The translations under genes and the position numbers were made by a program. This document shows, piece by piece, positions 1 to 5,475 of a stretch of DNA of 5,475 nucleotides (positions within the stretch are counted from its first letter, which is position 1; the number at the start of each line of letters is the position of its first letter). Source of the stretch: JAXGVG01 sp040773965 (GTDB lineage: Bacteria > Pseudomonadota > Alphaproteobacteria > UBA9219); NCBI GenBank assembly GCA_040773965.1, contig JAXGVG010000123.1, positions 1 through 5,475 of the forward strand, read 5' to 3'. The notes below the pieces were generated by a model. It was not told where the DNA came from and ran no database searches. It saw nothing but the letters and a program-made list of their open reading frames with translations.

Positions 1-73
1 AACGCAAGCGCGTTGCCCACATCTCCACAGGCGCAACAACCGCTACAACCAGAAATGGCTAAAGCGGCATGAG

Positions 74-108
74 AAAAAGGGGTAAATCCATGGACCTTAA
101 TTTACCCC
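74..108 (-). terminator. Rho-independent terminator-like hairpin, - strand
   Basis: A perfect 9-bp inverted repeat, GGGGTAAAT (79-87) and ATTTACCCC (100-108), encloses a 12-base loop. Read on the - strand the stem is followed at once by TTTTT (complement of 74-78), the usual layout of an intrinsic terminator. On the + strand the stem is followed by mixed sequence with no T-run, so it should not work well in that direction. The orientation is odd because no - strand gene lies between here and the right edge. Either a short - strand transcript ends here, or the hairpin has another role. The stem is only moderately GC-rich. Confidence 0.45.
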
Positions 109-135
109 GCTTGCTGGTCTAAACGACGGGGTGCA

Positions 136-198
136 GCTCACATTGAACGATTTTCCCTCGCCCCAACCGGCTTACGAAACACATGCCATCGTGTGAGC
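136..198. repeat. Interrupted 11-bp inverted repeat
   Basis: GCTCACA (136-142) and CGAT (148-151) are matched by ATCG (188-191) and TGTGAGC (192-198). The arms are perfect except for the five extra bases TTGAA at 143-147 on the left side. A competing local hairpin, CACATG (180-185) with CGTGTG (190-195), has a 4-base loop and one G-U pair, and is followed on the + strand by a short AT-rich tract ending in TTTTT (203-207). The two folds exclude each other, so the stretch could switch between shapes in RNA. Confidence 0.4.
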
Positions 199-251
199 AA
201 TATTTTTCACGCGCAAGAAACGTAGAGTATTTCTTTTAACAAAAAGTCAAT

Positions 252-268
252 CGCCTTTCATAAAGGCG
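252..268. promoter_or_regulatory. Palindrome CGCCTTT-CAT-AAAGGCG, possible operator
   Basis: A perfect 7-bp inverted repeat with a 3-base centre lies between the two direct repeats at 236-250 and 281-295. A 3-base loop is tight for RNA, so a DNA site for a dimeric regulator is at least as likely as a hairpin. It has no T-run on either side. Confidence 0.35.
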
Positions 269-274
269 GGAAAT

Positions 275-284
275 TTAAGCTTAA
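275..284. promoter_or_regulatory. 10-bp perfect palindrome TTAAGCTTAA
   Basis: This self-complementary decamer overlaps the left end of the second direct repeat (281-295). AT-rich palindromes of this length can arise by chance. It is listed because it falls in the same 60-base cluster as the other dyad and the repeats. Confidence 0.25.
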
Positions 285-358
285 CAAAATGTCAACGCCC
301 CTATTTATTGTGTTCGTATTCTGAGGGTGACGACCCGACTCCGGCAAAAATGCGCGCC

Positions 359-387
359 TTGACAAACAATCGCTCGCTCGAGAGAAT
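359..387 (+). promoter_or_regulatory. Sigma-70-type promoter for the sensor gene
   Basis: A consensus -35 box TTGACA (359-364) is followed after 17 bases by GAGAAT (382-387), which matches four of six -10 positions including the key A and final T. Transcription would start near 394, leaving a leader of about 95 bases before the ATG at 489. A second AT-rich box, TATTAT (392-397), is too far from the -35 to pair with it. No promoter of comparable quality was seen between 1155 and 1265 or between 4227 and 4244, so this one may drive the three genes together. Confidence 0.5.
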
Positions 388-488
388 CGTTTATTATCAT
401 CACTCTATTCAAGTTAAGGGAATATTAGGCAAAAATGGTGAGCATGGTTGTTTGCTGCGGGCCGTAAATCCTTAATAGATGGCTGGAT

Positions 489-1154
489 ATGAGCCGGTTT
501 ATCCACAATCCGAAAATACCGCCAAAACTTTTGGCCGCTGTGGCTTTTATTTTTATTGCCATCGTCTGTATCGCCGGTCTGCTGCTCTTTCACTATCGCG
601 CGTCCATGCTTGAAGAACGGCAGAACAAAGTCCGGCATATGGTGGAGCGCGTCTTTACGCTTGTCGAGTATTACCACGGCAAGGTTGCCCTTGAGGGCCT
701 TTCGGAAGACGACGCCAGGCACTACGCTCTTCAGACCATTCGCGAGCTTCCACGTAACAAGAACGAGTATTTCTGGATCAACGACATGCATCCCACCATG
801 ATCCTGCATCCCTTTTTGCCGGAAATGGAGGGCAAGGATTGCACCAACTGGACCGATATGGACGGCAAGCTCTTTTTCTACGATATGCTCGAAACGGTCC
901 GGAAAAACGGCGCCGGGTTCATAACCTATTCCTGGCCCAAGCCCGACCGGCCCAAAGACAAGGGATTTCAAAAACTGTCTTACGTGAAGGGCTTTTCGCC
1001 CTGGGGCTGGGTTGTCGGATCGGGCATATATATCGACGACGTCAATGACGCTTTTCGGCGCGCCGTCTATGTAACGGGAAGCCTCCTTCTTCTTGTTTGC
1101 GTCTTTACCTTTGTTTTCGTTCTCACGGTTACGGAAGGCTTTAAAAAACCTTAG
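489..1154 (+). CDS. Membrane-anchored single-Cache sensor protein without output domain
   Basis: This 221-residue protein has the layout TM helix (about 14-34), periplasmic single Cache domain of the sCache_2 type (about 40-187), second TM helix (about 193-214), and a 7-residue tail. Hallmarks of the family visible here are EYFWIND (93-99), the HP and EGKD segment (107-117), DGKLFF (125-130), YSWPKP (147-152) and the closing KLSYVKGF...WGWVVGSGIYIDD stretch (162-184). Such domains bind small metabolites in the periplasm and normally feed a HAMP plus methyl-accepting or kinase module. Here the protein ends right after TM2, and the bases that follow encode no HAMP remnant in other frames, so it is not an obvious frameshift. 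The hybrid kinase just downstream is a natural candidate partner. The ATG at 489 has only a weak ribosome-binding site (GGCTGG), but an in-frame stop at 465-467 limits any earlier start. The Cache call is strong, the partnership is inferred. Confidence 0.88.
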   Translation: MSRFIHNPKIPPKLLAAVAFIFIAIVCIAGLLLFHYRASMLEERQNKVRHMVERVFTLVEYYHGKVALEGLSEDDARHYALQTIRELPRNKNEYFWINDMHPTMILHPFLPEMEGKDCTNWTDMDGKLFFYDMLETVRKNGAGFITYSWPKPDRPKDKGFQKLSYVKGFSPWGWVVGSGIYIDDVNDAFRRAVYVTGSLLLLVCVFTFVFVLTVTEGFKKP

Positions 1155-1202
1155 GTTTTTCATCGCGCGAACACACATGTGCGTTTTGCGTTAAAAAACC
1201 TT
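1141..1202 (+). repeat. 12-base direct repeat flanking the sensor-kinase gap
   Basis: TTAAAAAACCTT occurs at 1141-1152 and again at 1191-1202. The GGTTTTT at 1154-1160 can pair with either copy, so two alternative hairpins are possible, one small and one enclosing the 30 bases between. CACATGTG, an 8-bp palindrome, sits in the middle (1174-1181). This might reflect a small duplication or an attenuation device. AT-rich composition makes chance partly responsible. Confidence 0.4.
1144..1160 (+). repeat. AT-rich hairpin over the sensor gene stop codon
   Basis: AAAAACC (1144-1150), TTA, GGTTTTT (1154-1160) form a 7-bp stem whose loop and right arm include the TAG stop (1152-1154). The T-run is part of the stem rather than after it, and only two pairs are G-C, so it is at most a weak terminator or attenuator between sensor and kinase genes. 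It may let part of the transcripts through, which would give more sensor than kinase. Confidence 0.35.
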
Positions 1203-1265
1203 TAATAAGCCTTGTTTATATTTTTCGATTGCCCGTCTTCCCCGCGTTTTCTTCGGAACCTTTCC

Positions 1266-4226
1266 ATGTCCGTTCAAACTCTCGCCGCAAGCGATCAAAC
1301 GCCTTATGTGCGGGAAACGGCTTATGCGTTTCCCAAGAAGCTGTTGCTTTTCGCTATGCTTCTTACCATGGCGTCCATTATCTGGATGGCCGGCAACAGC
1401 TATTATTTCTATCGCATCATGTCGGAGCAGGCGCCCGACGATCTTTCTCTCAGCGAACTCAGCGCCGATCTTTTGCATTACAACAGCCTTTTAACCCAGA
1501 CGGCCCGCATGGCCGCACTGACCGGCGATCTTTACTGGGAAAAACAATACCAAAGCCATACGGGCATGCTCGAAAACAATCGTCAGCTCGTCTTGTTGGC
1601 CCTGAGCGCCCGGCATTCCGGCGATCTCGTCAAAGACATTGCCCAAGCGCGCGAAAATCTTAATAAAATGGAAAAAGACGTTTTTTCGTCGTTGCGCCAG
1701 GGCGACGTTCAGGCCGCCCGGACGGTCATTGAGGGCCATGCCTACACGGAGGCAAAGCTTCTTTATTCCGGCGAACTTAATAAGCTTTCCGGAAAGCTCC
1801 GCGAGGAGTCTCGCGCCCGGTTGACGTCTCGCGCCAACAACTTTTTCAGCACGATCTATCTTGTCCTGATCGGCGGCAGCGTACTTTTAATCGCCTGGTA
1901 TGCCGCATTGCGCGGAGTCCGCCGGTGGCAGAAAGAACTGGAATCCGCCCGCAACGCGCTGGCCCACCGCATCGAGGAAAAAGAACAGATGGAAAGGCAG
2001 ATGAAGGACTACCTTCATCGCATGGAAGAGGTTCAAGCCGAGCTTATCGAGGCGCGCAAAAGGGCCGAGATGGAAGCGCGCATCACCAACCTTCTGAAAA
2101 GCGTGACCGCGACCGCCAATCGGAGTTCCGACGTCAGGGAAGCCATTGAAACGACCCTCGAGCTTATTTGTTCTTTCATCGGGTGGCCTCTGGGCCATGC
2201 CTACGTCGTCGATGAGGAAAAAAACCTGCTGTGCCCGACGAACATCTGGTACGCCTCGAACCGCAGGCATTACAAGGACTTTATAGCCGTTACGGAAAAG
2301 ACGTTTTTTAAATCCGGCATCGGGCTGCCGGGACAGACATGGGAAAAACGCGCGCCGGTCTGGATCAAAATCGAGCCCGATGAGGTCAATTTCCCACGCC
2401 TTGAGCTTTTGCCCGATCTTGACGTCAAATCGGGCTTTGCCGTTCCCCTGATCGTCAAGGGCCGCGTCGCTTATGTGCTTGAGTTCTTTTCCACGCATGG
2501 GGCCGAAGTCGGCGACGCCCTTCTGACCATCATGGCCGAAAGCTGCAACCAGCTTGTGCGCGTCATCGAGCGTCAGAGGAACGAAGTCGATCTTCAGCAC
2601 GCCAAGGATCTTGCCGTAAAGGCCAGCGACGCCAAAAGCGATTTTCTCGCCAACATGAGCCATGAAATTCGCACACCTCTGAACGGCGTTTTGGGGATGC
2701 TGACCCTTATTCTCGATACCGAACTTTCCAAGCAGCAGCAGGAATGGATCGATATCGCCCGCCAGTCCGCCGAGGGATTGCTGGACATCATCAACGACAT
2801 TCTCGATTTGTCCAAAATTGAGGCCGGGCAGATGGTGATCGAGTCCGTTTTGTTCAACCTGCACGCGGCCATCGAGGCGGTGACCGACCTCCTTTACGTG
2901 CGCACCAAGGCAAAAGGGTTGAAGCTTTTGGTGCAATTTTCCAGCGGCCTGCCCCGCCAGGTTATCGGCGATCCGCTGCGGTTGAAGCAGGTTATCATCA
3001 ATTTGCTCGGCAACGCGCTCAAGTTCACCGAAAGCGGCCATATCCTTATCCGCGCATGGCATACGGGCAGCGAAGATATCATGCTGAACATCGAGGTCGA
3101 GGATACGGGCATCGGCATTCCCACCGACAAGCTTGTCTATATCTTCAACAAGTTTTCGCAAGCCCAGGAATCCACGACGCGCAAGTTCGGCGGCACCGGT
3201 CTTGGCCTTGCCATATGCAAGAACATCGTCGCGCTTATGGGCGGCGAGATCGGCGTGCGCAGCGCCCTCGGCCAAGGCTCCGTTTTCCGGTTCACCGCGC
3301 GCCTTAAGTGCGACCCCGCCCTTGCCGCCATGGAACAGGCGCCGGTCACGTTTGCCGACGCCCGCGCGCTGTTCTTCGAGAACTACCCCCCGGCGCGCGA
3401 GATTATCAAGGGTTACTTCGACAATTGGGGGCTGCGCTACGACGCCGTCAACGCGGCTTCGGCCCTGATAACGTCCATCAGCGAAGCGGCGGCGGCCAAC
3501 GATCCCTATCACTTCCTTCTTATCGACGCCGATTTGCCGAAGGATGTATGGTGGACGCTGATCGAAAACATCGCCGCGATGCCCTCCGCCAGGGACCTTT
3601 TGATTGTCTTGACCACGTCGCCGGGAGTCGATTTGCGCCGTTACGATTTACAGGGGCACCGCGTGGCGGGACTGCTGACAAAGCCTCTCTATCCCTCACA
3701 GCTTTTCGATATGCTGGCCTTTCTGTGGCAGAACCGGCGGCGCCTGCCGTCCATCGGAGTCGTGACCAAAAGCTCGATGATGCAGCACGTATCCGCCCTT
3801 GAAGACGCTGGCCGGGGTCTTTCCACGGAAACGGAATTCCCCGGCACGCACGTCCTGCTTGTCGAGGATCAGCCGGTCAACCAGCTTTTGATGCGGACCA
3901 TCCTTGAAAAAATGAAATGCCACGTCGAGACGGCGCGAAACGGCATTGAGGGCCTGCAAAAGGTCAAGGCGTTTCCGTACAATATCGTCTTTATGGACTG
4001 CCAGATGCCCGAAATGGACGGCTTTGAGGCGACGCGCGAGATCCGCCTGTTCGAGGAAGGCAAGGAGCGCCATACGCCCATTGTCGCGCTCACCGCCGAC
4101 GCCATGCTGGGCGACAAGGAAAAGTGCCTGAAATGCGGGATGGACGACTACATCAACAAGCCCGTTAAGCCCGAGAAGATTCGTGATATGATCGCGACGT
4201 ACGGCGGGAGCCGGAAGCAGGACTGA
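1266..4226 (+). CDS. Hybrid sensor histidine kinase: TM, periplasmic helical domain, TM, GAF, HisKA, HATPase, two receivers
   Basis: This 986-residue inner-membrane kinase should autophosphorylate on a histidine and pass phosphate to its own receiver. Order: TM1 (about 26-42); helical periplasmic domain (about 50-196) with the SARMAALTGD..WE..Y pattern I recall from other proteobacterial sensors; TM2 (197-215); coiled coil (218-275); GAF (280-437); HisKA with H466 in MSHEIRTPLNG; HATPase with N-box N579/N583, DTGIGI (613-618) and GGTGLGL (642-648). The first receiver (694-826) keeps D754, T783/T784 and K806 but has E705-N706 where the acidic pair is expected. The second receiver (861-979) is intact: E867, D868, phosphoacceptor D911, T943, K965. 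No Hpt domain is present, so an external Hpt or regulator is expected. I prefer the ATG at 1266 because GGAA lies 7 bases upstream. A TTG at 1212 would add 18 residues with no clear ribosome-binding site. The specific signal is unknown. Confidence 0.93.
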   Translation: MSVQTLAASDQTPYVRETAYAFPKKLLLFAMLLTMASIIWMAGNSYYFYRIMSEQAPDDLSLSELSADLLHYNSLLTQTARMAALTGDLYWEKQYQSHTGMLENNRQLVLLALSARHSGDLVKDIAQARENLNKMEKDVFSSLRQGDVQAARTVIEGHAYTEAKLLYSGELNKLSGKLREESRARLTSRANNFFSTIYLVLIGGSVLLIAWYAALRGVRRWQKELESARNALAHRIEEKEQMERQMKDYLHRMEEVQAELIEARKRAEMEARITNLLKSVTATANRSSDVREAIETTLELICSFIGWPLGHAYVVDEEKNLLCPTNIWYASNRRHYKDFIAVTEKTFFKSGIGLPGQTWEKRAPVWIKIEPDEVNFPRLELLPDLDVKSGFAVPLIVKGRVAYVLEFFSTHGAEVGDALLTIMAESCNQLVRVIERQRNEVDLQHAKDLAVKASDAKSDFLANMSHEIRTPLNGVLGMLTLILDTELSKQQQEWIDIARQSAEGLLDIINDILDLSKIEAGQMVIESVLFNLHAAIEAVTDLLYVRTKAKGLKLLVQFSSGLPRQVIGDPLRLKQVIINLLGNALKFTESGHILIRAWHTGSEDIMLNIEVEDTGIGIPTDKLVYIFNKFSQAQESTTRKFGGTGLGLAICKNIVALMGGEIGVRSALGQGSVFRFTARLKCDPALAAMEQAPVTFADARALFFENYPPAREIIKGYFDNWGLRYDAVNAASALITSISEAAAANDPYHFLLIDADLPKDVWWTLIENIAAMPSARDLLIVLTTSPGVDLRRYDLQGHRVAGLLTKPLYPSQLFDMLAFLWQNRRRLPSIGVVTKSSMMQHVSALEDAGRGLSTETEFPGTHVLLVEDQPVNQLLMRTILEKMKCHVETARNGIEGLQKVKAFPYNIVFMDCQMPEMDGFEATREIRLFEEGKERHTPIVALTADAMLGDKEKCLKCGMDDYINKPVKPEKIRDMIATYGGSRKQD

Positions 4227-4244
4227 TTTTTTCGCGGTTTTTTC

Positions 4245-5475
4245 ATGAAACGTTCGCTGGCTTTTTTGACGGCGGTTTTGGCGCTGGCGTCGATTGTCGT
4301 TGTTTTCTCGCCACTTACACTGCCTGCCGGGGACGCGAAGGTGCGTCCGATGGCCGCCGCCGGGGCGTTTTACCCTGCCTCCGGGGCATCTTTACGCGGC
4401 GTTTTAAGAACCTACAGGGACTCTATTCAGGCGGAAAAGATACCTGGAGGTATTCTTTTTGCCCTTATTGTGCCCCATGCAGGTTACCAATTCTCGGGAC
4501 AAACGGCAGCGTTCGCGTACCGTTTGTTGAGCGTTAAAGCAGCGTTCAAGCGCGTGGTCGTCATCGCGCCGTCGCACCTTGAGGCGTTCCCTTACGCGAG
4601 CGTTTACGACGGCGACGCGTACACGACGCCGCTCGGGCCGATGGCCGTGGACAAGGAATTTGCGGCCAAACTGGCCGCCGAAAGCCCCCTTATACGGCTT
4701 TCGGACACCGGGCACGGGTGGGTGCAAGGGCGCGGCGAGCACGCGATCGAGGTGCAGCTTCCTTTCCTTCAGGAGGCTTTGGGGGACGTTAAAATCCTTC
4801 CGGTCGTCATGGGCGCGCAGAATTACGAGACCGAACGGGCGCTTGGCGTGGCGCTTTCGAAGCTTGTCAAGGTGGACGCCGCGACACATAAACCGGATAC
4901 GCTTATCGTCGCGAGTTCCGATCTTTCGCACTATCACCCGTATGCGGAGGCCGTGAAGCTCGACCGCATGGTTATGGACGCGATTGCCGCCGGCGACGCC
5001 TTCACCCTTTCGCGCAACACGCAGCACAACATCTGGGAAGCGTGCGGCGGCGGGCCGATTGCCGCCGCGATGATGGCCGCCGAAAGGCTTGGCGCGAACA
5101 AACGCGCGCTTTTGCATTACGCGAATTCGGGCGGCGTTTCGGGCGACAAGGCGCGCGTTGTAGGCTATGGCGCGGCGGCGCTTTTGCGGGACGACGGCGC
5201 GGAGGCCGGGACGGCGGCGCCTCTTTTGACGCTTTCGGACGCGGACAAGGAAACGTTGCTCGATCTTGCGAAAAAATCCGTCGAGACCGCCGTGCGCGAA
5301 GACAAGGTTTTGCCGCTTCCGGCAAATCTACCCGAAAAACTGCAAGCCGCTCGCGGCGCTTTTGTCACGCTCAGGGAAGACGGACGGCTGCGCGGGTGTA
5401 TCGGCTATTCCGTCGCCAGCAAGCCGCTGGCCGAAACCGTGCGCGACGTGGCGGCGATGGCGGCGACGAACGACC
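4245..5475 (+). CDS. MEMO1-AMMECR1 fusion protein (AmmeMemoRadiSam system proteins B and A), 3' end outside window
   Basis: An open frame of 410 codons runs off the right edge without a stop. Residues 1-31 look like an export signal: basic MKR, a hydrophobic core (5-25), then a plausible cleavage region near A31. A MEMO1 domain (about 33-316) follows, recognisable by VRP..AAGAFYP (33-43), VPHAGYQFSG (76-85), APSH (108-111), EHAIEVQLPFL (165-175), SSDLSHYHPY (224-233) and ACGGGPIAA (266-274). H78, H111, H229 and C267 correspond to the metal-pocket residues of human MEMO1 (H49, H81, H192, C244), a relative of LigB-type dioxygenases. From about 328 an AMMECR1 domain begins, with its signature RGCIG (383-387). 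Family knowledge places these two with a radical-SAM protein, but the biochemical role in bacteria is unsettled. The gene starts 18 bases after the kinase stop with no good ribosome-binding site, which suggests translational coupling. The next in-frame Met (36) would remove the conserved VRP, so 4245 is preferred. Confidence 0.9.
   Translation, partial: MKRSLAFLTAVLALASIVVVFSPLTLPAGDAKVRPMAAAGAFYPASGASLRGVLRTYRDSIQAEKIPGGILFALIVPHAGYQFSGQTAAFAYRLLSVKAAFKRVVVIAPSHLEAFPYASVYDGDAYTTPLGPMAVDKEFAAKLAAESPLIRLSDTGHGWVQGRGEHAIEVQLPFLQEALGDVKILPVVMGAQNYETERALGVALSKLVKVDAATHKPDTLIVASSDLSHYHPYAEAVKLDRMVMDAIAAGDAFTLSRNTQHNIWEACGGGPIAAAMMAAERLGANKRALLHYANSGGVSGDKARVVGYGAAALLRDDGAEAGTAAPLLTLSDADKETLLDLAKKSVETAVREDKVLPLPANLPEKLQAARGAFVTLREDGRLRGCIGYSVASKPLAETVRDVAAMAATND

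Larger units (their letters stand above)
74..217 (-). ncRNA. Candidate structured small RNA on the - strand
   Basis: This is an inference from arrangement only. On the - strand a possible promoter (TTGACT, complement of 245-250, with TACTCT, complement of 224-229, 15-base spacer) is followed by about 140 bases and then a hairpin plus T-run. Inside, GCTCACA-CGAT (read on - from 198 to 188) can pair with ATCG and TGTGAGC (151-148 and 142-136), giving 11 bp interrupted by one 5-base bulge. A G-rich stretch (complement of 155-168) lies in the loop region. CTTGC (complement of 215-219, straddling the predicted 5' end) could also pair with GCAAG (complement of 109-113). The overall shape, a rod with bulges, is compatible with a regulatory RNA, but I recognise no known family and the -10 spacing is short. 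It could instead be an operator region with chance pairing. Confidence 0.25.
236..295 (+). repeat. Tandem pair of 15-base direct repeats, possible binding sites
   Basis: TTAACAAAAAGTCAA at 236-250 and TTAACAAAATGTCAA at 281-295 differ at one base and start 45 bases apart, about four helical turns. They would therefore lie on nearly the same face of the DNA. They sit about 65-125 bases upstream of the -35 box at 359, a usual place for activator sites. Their reverse complements begin with TTGAC, so they may alternatively supply -35 elements for - strand transcription. Confidence 0.4.
1..488. other. Upstream non-coding region with dense inverted and direct repeats
   Basis: No convincing complete gene is present. 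All three + frames are open from the left edge and stop early (stops at 60-62, 70-72 and 83-85), so the 3' end of an upstream gene may occupy the first 60-85 bases, but its frame cannot be chosen. The rest is more AT-rich than the genes, especially 195-300 and 390-435. It contains the structural and regulatory elements listed separately: a - strand terminator-like hairpin, an interrupted inverted repeat, paired direct repeats, two palindromes and a + strand promoter. No tRNA-like cloverleaf was seen. Confidence 0.7.

Noticed and set aside
1..85. Possible 3' end of an upstream + strand gene
   Set aside because: All three + frames are open from the edge, ending at 62, 72 and 85. The frame ending at 85 has the highest third-position GC but would run into the 79-108 hairpin. 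The frame ending at 72 gives a low-complexity Ala/Gln/Pro tail. With so few codons no frame can be supported.
155..168. G-quadruplex on the - strand (complement of CCCTCGCCCCAACC)
   Set aside because: The G-runs are of 3, 4 and 2, so only a weak two-tier quadruplex is possible. It is not enough to call as a feature by itself.
180..207. + strand terminator: CACATG/CGTGTG hairpin followed by an AT-rich tract
   Set aside because: The stem is only six pairs with one G-U, eight bases separate it from the T-run, and it competes with the longer inverted repeat 136-198. It is too weak to annotate as a terminator.
414..1178. Open frame of 254 codons on the - strand covering the Cache gene
   Set aside because: It mirrors the Cache gene, has no good start context and no recognisable domain.
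1155..1265. HAMP or output-domain remnant after the sensor stop codon
   Set aside because: The three + frames after the TAG were read and give short peptides with no HAMP-like pattern, so there is no sign that the sensor gene was broken by a frameshift here.
1887..3512. Long open frame of 541 codons on the - strand opposite the kinase
   Set aside because: It lies wholly inside the kinase gene, whose domains and catalytic motifs are unmistakable in the + frame. The - strand frame stays open because of GC-rich codon bias, and its translation shows no recognisable domain.
4404..5117. Open frame of 237 codons on the - strand opposite the Memo domain
   Set aside because: The + strand frame here carries all MEMO1 motifs. 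The antisense product is rich in Arg, Gly and His with no domain, typical of a shadow frame.

Overview
The window looks like chromosomal DNA of a Gram-negative, proteobacterial-type bacterium. Its GC is moderately high and it carries an inner-membrane Cache sensor and a long hybrid histidine kinase. Codon use and the style of the Cache and kinase sequences suggest Alphaproteobacteria or another envelope-bearing proteobacterial relative, but there is no rRNA or other phylogenetic marker to settle this. All confident genes are on the + strand. No mobile element, CRISPR array, tRNA or rRNA was seen.

Bases 1-488 hold no convincing gene. This stretch is rich in structure. It has a hairpin with a U-tract readable on the - strand (74-108), and a long interrupted inverted repeat (136-198). 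It also has two 15-base near-identical direct repeats with two perfect palindromes between or overlapping them (236-295), and a good sigma-70-type promoter pointing at the first gene (359-387). Together the - strand elements could form a small structured RNA of about 140 nt, which is a hypothesis only.

Bases 489-1154 encode a 221-residue membrane protein: TM helix, single periplasmic Cache domain, TM helix, stop. It looks like the sensory half of a chemoreceptor or kinase with no HAMP or output domain. After a 111-base gap (counted to the preferred start), 1266-4226 encodes a 986-residue hybrid histidine kinase. Its order is TM, periplasmic helical domain, TM, coiled coil, GAF, HisKA, HATPase, altered receiver, intact receiver. 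The likely working model is that the Cache protein is a ligand-binding partner of this kinase, whose signal leaves through the C-terminal receiver to an Hpt protein or response regulator outside the window.

Eighteen bases later, 4245 to the window end encodes the start of a MEMO1-AMMECR1 fusion (proteins B and A of the so-called AmmeMemoRadiSam system) with a predicted export signal. It is cut by the window edge. The radical-SAM partner expected for this system is not visible and may lie downstream. Whether the kinase controls the Memo gene or merely precedes it cannot be told from this sequence.
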